Shown here: positions 36,137-47,635 of the stretch, one piece after another
Position numbering within the stretch: the stretch's first letter is position 1
Layout of the letters: every line of letters begins with the position of its first letter
DNA from: Cyclospora cayetanensis
Taxonomy: Eukaryota; Apicomplexa; Conoidasida; Eucoccidiorida; Eimeriidae
Reading direction: 5' to 3'
Assembly: GCF_002999335.1 (NCBI RefSeq)
Contig: NW_020312170.1
Span: 248,001 to 312,000, forward strand
DNA: 64,000 nt
Position numbers and translations under genes: made by a program
Notes under the pieces: generated by a model
What the model saw: only the letters and a program-made list of their open reading frames with translations
Databases searched by the model: none
Told to the model about the DNA's origin: nothing

Positions 36137-39100
36137 TTCCAAGATAAAGCTTAGAGTTGCCCTAAGCGAAGTGGCAATTCTTTACCATCCACGCTGTTAC
36201 AGGATTACGCTTTTAACTAGGTGAAAACGCATCACTTTACACCAAGACACTGAGCCGAGATGCGTGGAACACCATTTCTTACTAAACTTAGCCTTAACAA
36301 CGTAAGGCCTTTCACTGAGCAGCCATAAATACAAACTAGCAAATGGCGTCACCAAATACCGATACACCGGACGACGGCTAAGTTTTGCTCCCTATAGGAT
36401 CTGCAGATAGAGTGCCGCAAAGTGTGGAAGGTCCCTTAAGACCTGTGCTAACCTAGCGACAAATGAAGATAGGCACTGCTCTCCTCCGGTTAAACATACA
36501 CATATCTTAGTGCAGCAATTTTTCTGCAGCCTCACTCGGCTATCGCCTCCATATGCGGGGGGTTTCCGCCAAACTCTTTTTTAATAGCTAGTACGTGTTG
36601 ACTGTGTGCGATAGTCGAGTCCGGATTGGTACGCGCGAAGATCTCTGCACGCTCTTGCAGTACCTTCACTAGGAGCCTGGGTCAGCTGTCCGAATTAGAA
36701 GAAAGCGGTGACTCGAGGTTTGCGTGATGCCTTTGCAAGGCAAGAGTAGTCTTGGCTGGAACTACTCAACCGTTTATTCCTCTCCTTTTGTAGGAAGGAA
36801 CCATCAAAAGCTGAGGCGCGCAAAAAGGGCCCCCGGGAGGCCGGCTCAAAAGGAATTCGAAGGGCCTTGCATGCCTAGGCAGCTCTGGACTGCCTAGACA
36901 GTGTCCAAACAACGGTGGGAGGAGAATCAGGAGACGTGGGAGCGGACTTATTAATCACACACAATAGGCAGCGCTGTAGTGTAGCTTCCCAAATATGCAA
37001 AGATCATGTCGCTACTGAGAAAGCTCTTTGGCTTTGTTGCCCTAACACTGCTTGACGCAGCCGGCAGCCCGAAAGTAGGACATCGTTTCTAGCTACACTC
37101 ATATTCAAATACTAAATTTATGCGATTCAAGTAGTGATTACAGGGCAATACACCCCGAAGACTCAGTGGGAGAAAGAAGTTCGATTGAAGACAACTGAAG
37201 GAACACTGCACTGAAAATCCGCCCGAACTCAAATGCCCCTTTTCCAAGTTTTAACGACCTAGCCGATGCTCCACTATGTACATGGATGATTCCAAGGGTT
37301 TTGGTATTAGATCTCTGGCCAGTGCTTCGAGGCTACAGTGTTCACCGCGTATTACTATTTTAAAAAGCATATAATAGCCTTCGTTTATCCACACGCAAAT
37401 AGGTAACGCGAGTGTATCCTGTGTCACGAACTGTGCGCGAGCCAAATCCTGGCAGTACTACTGTGTTCCTTTTCCTTTTCTTCAGCGGGTGATCATTCGG
37501 CTAGCTCATGGTATTCTACAGCAGCAGACTACACTGCGTAGAGATAAGTCTGCCCTAAGAAAACTTCAGGTTTTTTTAAGTAATTCAAGCTTGGCATGGG
37601 ACGAAGAAGCAAGGAAGCTGCAAGGTACTCAATATAAGTTATTGAGCATTACAGCCTTGGCAGCACTTCGTACAAGGCATTTCTATCAGCTGCTGCTCAG
37701 CCTTAGAAGATCCATGCTTCAAACGAGATATAACCTTATGGCCTTGAAGTAGCAACGATAACTTTGTTTGATTTCTAGCGTTCCCGAGACTAGTAGTGCA
37801 AATTGACCGAATGCATCAACGTAGAGCCCGAGTTTAGCGCTCCAAATGCGCATACCCAATACAAGGGCGTTGCTGGGGTGCATGGTAGCTTTTGTTCTGT
37901 CTATATGCAGTTTCCAAGCATTCACCCACACCCGGTTGCACACTGTAACACTCGAGTTAGGGTTTCCGCAGGGAGGAATTTCCAGCGCGACGACCAATAC
38001 TAAACTTGGTAGAATGCTCCTGTGTATTCTTCAGAAAGTTGCTGCAGCCCGTTGCTCGTGCCCCTCAGAGCGCTTGATGTGAGAGGAAGGGACAGCTATT
38101 GTGAACGTAGCTGCATCCTAGGAGTGCTCCGACTATCCGCGTTTTGACGCGTATAGCATCTACTGCACGCTCACACACCATATGGTCTTCTAGTATTGGT
38201 TCAACACTACTTCGCACTAAATAGTATATGCTAACGGGAAAACGTTGCAGTTAGTTACGTACTGATTCTTTGTTGAATAGAACTAGTGCAGGAGATATTA
38301 TATGTGTGTAAAGTAGCCACCCACAGAAAAGTACACAAATGTAGCTTCGCTCCCTACACTGCGCGGACACAACCCCTGGATGCTCGTAATGTAGAGCTAG
38401 GTCTTGTCCGAAAAGTATGGAGTGTAGAAGTATCTTGATCAAACAGTCAATCTTTAGCGAGTGATATATACATGGATGTAACTGCAGGTGCAAACTACCA
38501 CCGAAAAGTTCTGCGTATTCCCGTGTAGCCACAGCACACGATGAAGAAGGGGAAGCAGTTGCAGAATTAGGCTTTTGGAGAAGCAAATGGTAGCTCTTAG
38601 CTGTGTAGCTTATGGGTTTTCAGCTGGCGGATCTGTGTCTGGGTAGATTGGGCCATGTATTGAACACTGACATTTCAGTCCACAGGCACCTCTCATGTCA
38701 CCCTAGGTTTCTAAAATTGTCGTTACCCGCAAGCGATCCATTTTCAGTTTTGTAAGCCTGTCGATCGTGCAGCTTCGGACATAGCTGCCAATTTCTAAAT
38801 GGCGTGGGGATCCGTGCGCACAAGCATGCATCGAGGGCTAGCTGCCAGGTGGTTGGGAAGCGTCTATTGACTCTCTGTACAGCCGTGCCACATTACGCAT
38901 CCTACCTCTTGGTATGGTAGCAGTAGGGGGTTTCAGTTGCTCGTAGCTTCCACACCGTACTACCTTACCCGACCTGCAAGCGGTGAGACAGGTGGGGCCC
39001 CTGCCCATGAAATTCTGCTTCAAAGCTATCCAAGGTACGAATTACAGTGGATTAACCGCAGCGGCACATGGAAAGGTCCCTAAGAAGAAGCTTTGGAAGT

Positions 39101-39447
39101 CCTCTATTGCGTTTCCCCAGAACAAGCGGTGGAGAGGCCACCGTCGACAAACAGTGGGTGGGCTCGGCTTCGTCCATGTAAACCGTGTACGTTTCTTGCT
39201 TTTAAGCCTTCTAAATCTCTATTCATTGTTCTACGTCGCATTTTTTGCTGCTGAAAGTCCGTGCTTCGTTGCAACTTTATCGATTCGCTTCGTCCTTACG
39301 AGCTGCGGGGATGCAAGATCCCACCACACAAGAGAACGTTCGTCTCTACCGTGTCAAATTTGTGTATTTGCTCCCCGCTCGTACTTGACATCTGGGAAAC
39401 TATGTGTAATAAGTCTATGGAAAGTACACTTGTGAAGGCTCAAAGCG
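36137..39447. other. 3.3-kb stretch without supported gene
   Basis: Contains the solo LTR at 38053-38230. A plus frame at 38983-39435 with a hydrophobic core (FLLLSLLNLYSLFYVAFFA) might be the broken N-terminus of the kinase pseudogene that follows. Nothing else recognised. Confidence 0.4.
38053..38230 (-). repeat. Solo LTR of the Ty3/gypsy-type family
   Basis: The reverse complement aligns along its length with the LTRs at 41660-41835 and 45738-45908. Shared blocks include TATTTAG.GCGAAGTA, GAGCGTGCAGTAGATGCTAT, GGATAGTCG.AGCAC and CTAGGATGCAGC.ACG. No element coding sequence borders it on either side, so it is a solo LTR left by recombination, or a truncated insertion. Exact ends are uncertain. 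Confidence 0.75.
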
Positions 39448-40979
39448 ATGAACATGTACGGTTCGCCTGGCGCTACTGTGCCCGCGGGCGCCTGTGATAG
39501 CTCGACTACTTTGGAGACCCTTCCAGGAGTATTTCACGAAAATTTTGCATTAGAGAGAAGGATTGCTCCACAGAAGAGCACATCAGCTTCTTGTGGAAAA
39601 TGGAAGAAGCGCTTCTTGGGCCAGTGTCTCGTTTTCGTAAAAGCTGTTGTGTTGCTGGTTGGGCGCGCGGTGCACTTTCGTAGATACGCACCACCGTATT
39701 TTCTCGTAGCCAATGATGAGCTAAAACTGCAGGGCGCCAAGCTCAGTGTGGCCGAAGGGCAGCCTCTATACGACGAGTGGGGTTTGCCTTCAATTGATCA
39801 TTTTGAACAGACATTGACGCCGGCTATGATGCGAGACAAAGAAGTTCTCGCTACCAGAATAGCGGCCGAAGGGGGATTAAAGCGATTACCGGGAAACAAT
39901 AAGTTGGGAGTACTGTTCGCAGTTGGTTAGGCGGTCTCGAGGGTCCGTTCGCTGTCGCTCCTCAGAATGACTCTTCGACTAGAAAATGTAAAGCCTCTGA
40001 ACTTGCCGGAGCAGCATCAAGGGCAGTCTCAAGCTTGAAAATAGGCACGTTTTTTGGAAAGGGCTCGTCTCACCTGGTGGTAGGGGCACAGGACTCGAAG
40101 ACGAAGGTGGTAGTCGCACTGCGATTTATGGTACTCAGACACACCAATGCCTTTACTGTGGAGGAACTTTGCAAGCAAGGTAAAAATATGGAAAAGATGG
40201 AGAAAAAGATGACTCTGAAGATCAGAGGAGGAATTCTGGCCAAAGAGGCAGGCTCTCAGAAGGGCCTGGCTCTGCCCATATTGTCTGCGCAGATTGCAGA
40301 CTCAAAGGAGTCACTATTGTTGCGGGGCATAGCATCTTTAGAAGCGTACAGATCATGGAAAGGCTTTACGGTGACTTGAGCCTCCTTGCACAGGACAGCA
40401 CTATACAACCAGTCTAGGGAGTACATTGCTCGCCACATCCTGCTGGTGGTGCTCAAGCTGCAGCAAGAGGGATTTAGCCACAACGGCATCAAGTTAGCCC
40501 ACATTTTTTGCGGCCTGATGGCTCTTTCCTCCTAAGTGATTTCGGCTCCAGCAGTGCCTTCGGAAACACCTGTAAGAGGCTTAGTTGGTATCACACCAGG
40601 ATACACAGAACCCGATCTCTTGATGGGTATTATGAAAGGATATCCTCCCAACCAGGCGAGTTCTGCAGTGCCAGAAGCTTCCACGGACTTGTGTACGCTC
40701 GGAGTAATTCTGTACGAGCTCTTTCCAGAGGGCAAATCGCCATACATTCGTAGAGAACGCATGCCCGATGTTAACCAGATTTCCAATTTGTCTAGGGAGC
40801 AGCAGATCTGCAACTTGTGGCCTAGAATTTCAGCTCCTCAACCGGGCGCCGTGCAGACCTTTGACAAATGGAGGAAGATCATGTTCAGGCTGCTGGATTC
40901 TGTGAGAGAACAGCGCATCAACGCCCTGGCCATTGTGAAAGAATCCGCAGATCTTGTAATTTACCCACCTCTGGACTAA
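39448..40979 (+). pseudogene. Rhoptry-kinase-like (ROPK) pseudogene, degenerate kinase
   Basis: Protein-kinase signs are spread over several frames: a Gly-rich loop (IGTFFGKGSS, about 40038), the beta-3 strand VVVALRFMV, the linker ERLYGDLSLLA (about 40358), a catalytic loop FSHNGIKLAHIF (about 40470), LLSDFGSSS (about 40530), TPGYTEPDLL (about 40598), and a C-lobe ending at the stop 40977-40979 with DLCTLGVILYELFPEG. ROPK-type spacing and the N-terminal extension fit coccidian rhoptry kinases. About five frame changes are needed to read it, one at a T6 run at 40504-40509 where one extra T would restore the frame. The beta-3 Lys is Arg and the HRD Asp is Gly, so even an intact ancestor would probably have been a pseudokinase. 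Sequencing error could explain a single break but hardly all of them. Confidence 0.7.
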
Positions 40980-41659
40980 GGGGGGAACCAGTACACCAAA
41001 CTTAACTTATTGGTGTTATCCCACTTAGAATCTTTTGAGCGCTCTCCTGCCTCTCGCGTTACTGCATGCGTTAAATGCAGGTCTTCCTCGCTGTCAGATG
41101 CTTCAATTTTTGACATTCGTCTGCCTCCTTGCGTCGGCCTCCTTGTTTGCCAAATATGCCTTTTACTTCTGTTTCCTGTGTATGCTGTTTATTACTTTTC
41201 AGGCGACTGTCCAGTCTTCGGTTCACTGACTTCCTTGCTTAGATCTGATGCCGCCATTTATGTTCGACGGATTTGTCCGGTTGTCCTGTACAAATGTGGA
41301 TTCGAGACGTAGTTTGTAGATTATCAATCGATGTTTAGTCACTTGTCCTGGCTACGCCAGTGTCTTTCGGATTCCCAATGACTCCAAATTAGTTTCGGCT
41401 TTTACCCAGGTATGTGCATGGCGTTGTGAGATATCAAGGGACGGCAAAGAAACGCTTGCTTACCGGATTGATAGCGTACATTCCATTAGGTTGACCTTCC
41501 TATTGGAGCACACGCCTTTGCCTATGGCATAAATCGTGCAGTTTTTAAATAATTTATTCTACGCGCGGACGCAGTTGGCCGTAAGAGTCATTTCTTTGTT
41601 CAAATGCATCAGGCTGGACATTGGATGAAGCAAAGGATAAGTAAACAAATAACTACAAC

Positions 41660-41835
41660 TATATTATTTAGCGCGAAGTACTGTTAGATCAATTCTAGAA
41701 GCCTGCACGTTGTCTGAGCGTGCAGTAGATGCTATGCGTGTGTAACTGAGGATAGTCGAAGCACTTCTAGGATGCAGCCACGCGCATCCAAGCTGTCCCT
41801 TTCATTCATGATGGGAAGTCAGAGGGGCGCTGCAA
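41660..41835 (+). repeat. 5' LTR of copy 1
   Basis: Matches 45738-45908 and the reverse complement of 38053-38230 over its length, with many substitutions and small indels. The outer ends are not sharply defined, and no clear target-site duplication was seen. Confidence 0.75.
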
Positions 41836-42924
41836 GGAAATGAGGGGACACTTGAGATATATTCAATAACTTCCCACTAACTTTGTGTTGGGTCTTGAGT
41901 CAAGCCTCTCCTTCTGGAGACCCAGAGTGAAGCGCAGCGTTTAGCTGCGTTGCATATTTCGATGCAGCTGTTCTTTTATCCTTTGGCTGTGGGGGGCAGT
42001 GAGACTGCAAGTCTTTGTACTCGTGCAACAGTTGTCTGGTGTTCGATATACTGATTTGTAAATTCAGTTATTTCTTTTTTGTCGATAATAGCCTCGGATG
42101 AGAAGCCCTCCAGCCTTGGAGGTTGAGGCGGCACAACACCTGTGAGGGCGGCAGAGGCCGGATTGCAAGCTGGGGAAAGCGCAGTAGGTCGTCCGCTGGT
42201 AGAAGGGCACGAGTATTTAGTCAATAAGTGCCTATGGATGTGTTGAGGAGTCTATGTCGACAAGAAAAGTATTAGGGCTGCAATCATCAGCAAGTACTCG
42301 AACATCTCGCCAGCCAGTTGGACATGTACTTCGGTGTTTGGCGTCCAGAAGAAGACAACAATTGCTTCTTCTGGCATGTTTATTGGGAGGAGAAGTATCT
42401 TGAGGATCGCTGTATGCACATAGGGGAGCCAGTGTGTGTGCAAGGATTACTCCATTTCAAGCCTTCATCCACACCCCCACATATCGGTTTTTACCCGGAT
42501 CATCTCAATAGCAACTTTCAGGAGAACTGGGAAGGGTTGAGTTGGGATATCTATCAATAGATTGGTATGTCAAGAAATATGAAGCTCGGTTTCCAAAAGT
42601 CCCAGTGCAGAAGAGAACCAGCTTTTTTAGTGATTCATTGAGGTCTCCCTCAAGTTTCAAGTGAGCTGGTCGCGGGATGGGGAGCGATGCAGCATTAAAC
42701 GACCGACTGGTGAAGCTCCCACAAGAGGTGGATGAATTGAAGTTTCAAAATTTTGGGGCGCAGCTCTTCCGTCTTCGGCTTAAAGAAATGTGCGAAGTCT
42801 GAATTTAAGAACTATTGATATCGGGGCTGTAACAACCCGCCCCAACCTACCGTCAAAAGTGAGTTGAGAAAAAAGAACCAGATGAGCCCGCGCTCCTCAT
42901 CAGCCCCATGTAGGCCCCCGACAA

Positions 42925-42990
42925 CGAATCTACTTCTATTGTGAGAGATACGGTCATACGAATTGGAGCTGCAAACGAAACAAAATGCCG
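42925..42990 (+). pseudogene. Gag zinc-knuckle remnant
   Basis: A 22-codon frame with YFYCERYGHTNWSCKR resembles the CCHC knuckle (C..C...GH....C), with the first Cys replaced. It lies directly upstream of the retropepsin remnant, as expected for gag-pol. Confidence 0.6.
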
Positions 42991-43184
42991 GATAACGTGA
43001 ACTAGGGGAATGGAGACAGCGGCAGCAGGCTGCTCGGCGAGCAAAGACGTCACAACTGGGCAACGGAAAGCCTACACGGAAACTGTGTCCCAGTAAATAG
43101 GGAGACAGAGGATGGAGCGGAGCCGCACTTGTGGAGCTACCACGGGCCAATTGTGCTTGGCTACTATCTCGGATTGATGGTAGC

Positions 43185-43302
43185 AATTTGCAAGCGTTCC
43201 TCGACACTGGATGTAAAGTTGATCTGTTACTGGAGGAAACGGTGGAGAAGTGCACTCTGCTAGTCCACTCCGTCCCTATTAGGCTTACCGTGAAGAGCAG
43301 AT
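43185..43302 (+). pseudogene. Retropepsin remnant
   Basis: LQAFLDTGCKVDLLLEE keeps the catalytic Asp-Thr-Gly of aspartic proteases and runs to a stop. A homologous stretch exists at 20985-21055 on the minus strand with the motif lost. Confidence 0.7.
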
Positions 43303-44576
43303 AGCCCTAGTATTGGCACGCATGCAGTGGTTTAATGTCAACCTTAATTGGAATCTGACCTTATCTGCATGGTTCGTGAGTGCTATGTTGGACCCTTGCA
43401 CCATGACTCGATCATAAGTATACCACGTGGAACCCAGTGAAAACACGAATGGGGCGCAGCTGAGCACTATGGAGGTCAGCGTAGCAGGAGTGGCTAGGAA
43501 AAAGCACCTCATGCCTCTTCTCATTGACCCTCATTTAAGCTTTGGTGAGCGGGGTGGAGGTGGCGCCTTGACAAGGCGAGACACAGGTTTGATGTTGGCG
43601 GCTGAGCAGCGCAGTAAGGCAAGACGGTTCTAAACATCGGACCTGCCTAAATGGTTTTGGAAGTGGCTTCTTTTTGGAAATGCGATTGTGCTTTTATCCG
43701 AGGAGCAACCCATATGGACGATTATCAGGGGGGCCTGCGGATACGCTACACACCTACATCTACGTGAAGTACCCGAGCAAGCTCATAGTGAATTCGAAGT
43801 GTCTGATCCCTAATATTGGCAAACTGCGTAACAAATGTCACGGGTCAACACTCTATTCAACCTCAGACATCATACTCTCCTACTCTTCCCCATTCATCCT
43901 GATGACAGGCACAAAAGAGCGTTTCACACTAGGAAATTTAAGTATAGCTGTATTCCTTTTGGAATTCTTAGTGCTCTTGCCGAGCTGCAAACCTTAAGCC
44001 AATTGGAATTTAAATGGGCATGTTAAGTATGGCTGGTTGGCTGTCTATGTGAAAGACGTCTTTGCACTCAGCGACTCGTTCGCGGGAAACTGATGCACCC
44101 GAGGCGTGCGCTTCAGCTGTTGCGGGGCGAGCAGTGGGGTGTGAAGGCATACATGCGTTTAATTTCAATGAAAAACATTGTGTTGCTGGATTTTTTTTTT
44201 TTGCCTGAAGATGTCAAAAGCAGATCCAGCACAGCACGAACTTTACTCACATGTAAGCCTGATTAGTTTTATGGGTTTGAATTTTAAAACGAAAATTTCA
44301 TTATTCGATTTGCTCGCAGGGCTGCTCATCTGACGGATCTTCTTGAAACCCGGCTGCTGTGACCTGGGCAGCGGATGCTGATGCCGCAGCAAGGACGTTT
44401 GTTGGTTGCCTTACAGCTCCTCCGGTACCCGCGCTGCCCGATCATGGGACACAATTTCGTCCCAGCACCGATGCTAGTGGCAGCGGCCGCTACGCTTTCT
44501 CAACAGGCTAGGGGCTATTCAAAGCATCAATGTATTATGTGCTTTTCTGGTCCACGATATTGAGAAGCAGTATCCT

Positions 44577-44858
44577 GTGAGGAAGAAGGACGTCCCCATG
44601 ATGTGGTCAGGCGTGCACCAATGTGTACACTATTTACATTGTAGTCATTTTACCATTATGACAGACCATAAGTCTTCAAAGCACTTTACTAATAGGTTCC
44701 AGTACGCTGACAACCCAAGAGCTGTTCACTGGCTTGGGAGCCCCGTGCAATACGACCCCACAATGAAGAATATCAACGGCACCACCAACGTGGTAGCCGA
44801 TGCGCTTTCGTCGAGCCTCAGCGCTTCACCATTCTGCAGCCCAAGATCTTGCCCGTGA
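44577..44858 (+). pseudogene. Ty3/gypsy RNase H remnant
   Basis: A 93-codon frame. The blocks HFTIMTDHKS, RAVHWLGSPVQYDPT and INGTTNVVADALSS follow the family pattern (TDHKsL, W...L..yd..i.y..G..N.vADaLSR). This is the clearest single piece of evidence for the element's class. Confidence 0.88.
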
Positions 44859-44939
44859 TGATTTCCGGATTAAATCAAATAACGTGGGCCTTGTACAGTT
44901 AACACCCATGCATTAGCTATTATTGTCGAAACCCACAAT

Positions 44940-45370
44940 GGCACTAGGGTGAAGCACTACTACGCCGAGGATGGTCGGCTGTGCTTCAAGATTCAAGCAG
45001 TCACTCTGTTGCTTGTACATTCTGACTTCAATTCGCAGGGCCAGCTTGTGCAAAGCACAAGACCCTGTACTTTTGAGAGATGGTGGGACTTAGATTCACA
45101 CTACAGTGGAAAACTCTCACGGTCCAACTGGCAGAGTTGGATGCGCCCCACTACAGAGTAGTATTTAGTGTCATGGCCAGATTGTCAGCGACTGAAGCCA
45201 CGAAATTCGTCCGAATTGGTCCTTTTGCAAAGTCCTCCACCTTCAAAGAAAACTGTTCTAACTGTGGACTGTTCTTGAACTGCTGGAGGTTAAGGGTCAC
45301 GACAGCATCCACGTCATTGTCGACATGCCCTGCGAAAATGGCCTTTCATCCCTAGGTCCAGCTCTGTCAC
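44940..45370 (+). pseudogene. Integrase remnant
   Basis: Read across frames: KHYYAEDGRLCF, then HSDFNSQGQ and HKTLYF (the HHCC finger region), then LQSPPPSKKTV and GHDSIHVIVDMP, equivalent to the family start of the catalytic core (GhD.I.VVVDRl.K). Later core motifs are absent. Confidence 0.65.
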
Positions 45371-45737
45371 AGCTGGACAAGTTGCTCCGAAGACAGTGAG
45401 CCATCGCACTGCTGCGGCCGCTTGGTCCCTCGTTTTTTTAGCTAATGTCTGCCTTTCTTTCTCTTGACTTCACAGTCCCTAGTGACCCCCATATTTGTTT
45501 TTCTCATGTGCACTGTTTTGGCGTTGCTGTGTGCTAAGGGAGTGACGATAGTGCGGGAACTTTTGCTTTTTTCTGTCCGTAGTTTTCTTGACGCGCCAGT
45601 ACTAAACATGACTGCAGGTTTTCGATTTGGGGGAAAAAGAAGCAGAGCGGTAAATCGCACTTCGATACTTTCTACTACTCCAATTTGCTCGAAATTGAAA
45701 TTTGTAAACACTTGCCTTAGTGCCTTAGCTCTTGGTG

Positions 45738-45908
45738 TAAACTATTTAGTGCAGAGTACTGTCAGTTGGCTATAAACAGGCGCAATGCTCTGTGCGTGTG
45801 CGGTAGATGGTATGTGCATCTAGCAGTACTCCGAATACTGCTAGGGTGCAGCTACGCGTATCCCAGCTGTCTCATTCCCCTTCTGTCGGGAGGTCAGAGG
45901 AGTCCTGG
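45738..45908 (+). repeat. 3' LTR of copy 1
   Basis: Pairs with 41660-41835; shared blocks include AAACTATTTAG, GTAGATG.TATG, CTAGG.TGCAGC.ACGCG and AGCTGTC. The two LTRs differ at many positions, which implies an old insertion. Confidence 0.75.
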
Positions 45909-47635
45909 TGGAGGTGAAAATTTTTTGGGGGGGGGGGAACTTAATTTTTTCTTCGAAATTTACGTTGAGCCTCTACTGCTGAGTGCCTTTCTACAGAGAC
46001 CTTCCATGGAGCATTGTCCGAGAGCTTAAACAGCTCCACTGAGAAGGGAATCGGTGACACAGCTAGAAGTTAGTGCGGAGGTCACGCCAGCAGCTTCATG
46101 AAACTGAGTTCTTTATAGATTCTTCGTAGAGGTGTATTCCACGCGTCAACGGCAGCTGAGGCGCCAAGGTCGGCACAGACACAGAAGGGTGCATGCAGCT
46201 TTAAGACAGTGCACGTGGGATGTGTGAATGCAGTGACATCTATTTACAAGCAGCGTTGTGGAATACGTGTAAAATGGCACACAGCTACTATTGGTGAATG
46301 CTTCCTGACGGCAGAGAGCGCACATGGTCCTAATAAGTGAGATAATCATGAACAATGGGAACACTAAAAACCCAGGCTGGATAGTAAGGCCACTCTCAAT
46401 AGAAGCTACGTGATTCTTTTCAGCAGGACAGGTAGTGCCCGTGGTAGTATGCAGAAGACGTGTGTATGGTCGCATTCCTTTTGAGAGTCTGCAGTGGAAC
46501 GGGTAGGGCTAACCACGTATGTGGGGCCGAGAAGTGTTACTCCAAGTCGCCGAATTTGCGTGCAGATCCAGAGCCGAATGCCCAGATCTAGCTGCCAATG
46601 TTGGCTAGGCAGTTTCAACGGGCATCTTTGCTGGACTTGCCCAACTCCACCACAAAACGGAGCCAACGGAAGCTTGTGGGGTTGGCTGAGCAGACGTTCA
46701 TGGTCTGCCAATAAATGCACTTTCAAGCCACTTTTTTCGAGGCAGCCAGCCTTTCACTTCTTCGAAGCACCTATTTTCTAAAGACACTGACATGTAGGCT
46801 TCCACGTGCAGTCCTTGCTGGGCGTCCAGCCGTCGATAAACACGAGTAGCAGCCTGGCTGAGCGGATGTTCCTGCCTCCGCGACTGCTACAGAGTAGCTG
46901 GAATAAAATATGCCTCCGGAACCTTTGGAGGTTGGGGCATACCCCATTTTTCGCCCGTGTTTTCATGCAGGAGGATAGCGGGCTGAACGGCCCCTGAGGT
47001 GTGGCCGGCTGTTCTGGGTGGGAGGAGCATTGGAAGCGTCCGTCTCTGCTCGACCATAGAGGGTCTACAAGCATCCGCAAATGTCAATGTAACACTTCCA
47101 GTGTATCAATGCTGAGTAGGAGATGGGGCAAAAGGATTCCTCCCTCTCGACTGTGCCCGCCCCTTGGGAGCTTCGGGGGGACGGCTGCAGCAGCGTCCAC
47201 CCGTCCAACCTATTCTTCCTTAGCAAACATTGTATACAATTTGTTTTGGGAGCACACTGCTTGGTTGCTTTTTCACCGGATGCAGCGGCTCCCTTCCTTC
47301 TAGACCACGCCCCTTCGCGTCCGCTGCGTTGAGACGGTGCTGCACACAACTACTCGCCGCAGCAGCGCCCATGCGGGCAGAAACGTCAAGAGAAAGGCAA
47401 GAAGGCGCAAGCTGCAGCATTTAGACCTCTTCTCAGTATTTTCCAAGGCTCTAAAACCTGAAGAGCCTCGCCGCACAAGGCGAACGACAGGACGACCAGT
47501 GGCTCCCCCTCCGTCGCGGACTCAGCAGACGTGCGACGCCTTAGGTCGGGAAAGGATCATTTATCTTGGAATTAGCGGCAAAAGCAGCAGAAACAGCGAC
47601 TTTTAAACAACAGCCACAACCCAGGTATTTCGTAA
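45909..47635. other. Intergenic, with possible 5' exon of the following gene
   Basis: A G-run lies at about 45929-45940. A plus frame at 47337-47606 is basic (KRKARRRKLQ) and could be an upstream exon of the Ala-rich gene, but no donor/acceptor pair was convincing. Nothing else recognised. Confidence 0.4.

Larger units (their letters stand above)
41660..45908 (+). mobile_element. Degenerate Ty3/gypsy-type LTR retrotransposon (copy 1)
   Basis: Between the two diverged LTRs lie decayed domains in Ty3/gypsy order. Gag nucleocapsid-like YCERYGHTNWSC is at 42925-42990. Retropepsin, with FLDTGCKVDLLLEE, is at about 43185-43302. Reverse-transcriptase pieces lie at about 43740-44000 (a KRAFHTRKFKYSCIPFGIL stretch matching the conserved KTAF..F..MPFGL region). 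RNase H is at 44577-44858, with MTDHKS and TTNVVADALSS. Integrase is at 44940-45370, with HYYAEDG, HKTL, GHDSIHVIVD and KMAF in different frames. All domains are interrupted by stops and frameshifts, and most of the integrase core is missing before the 3' LTR. The element cannot be autonomous. Domain order (integrase last) separates it from Ty1/copia. Confidence 0.88.

Noticed and set aside
40573..40585. A 13-nt GT..AG intron that would repair the kinase frame
   Set aside because: Too short to be spliced, and at least four other breaks remain; a single-base indel is simpler.
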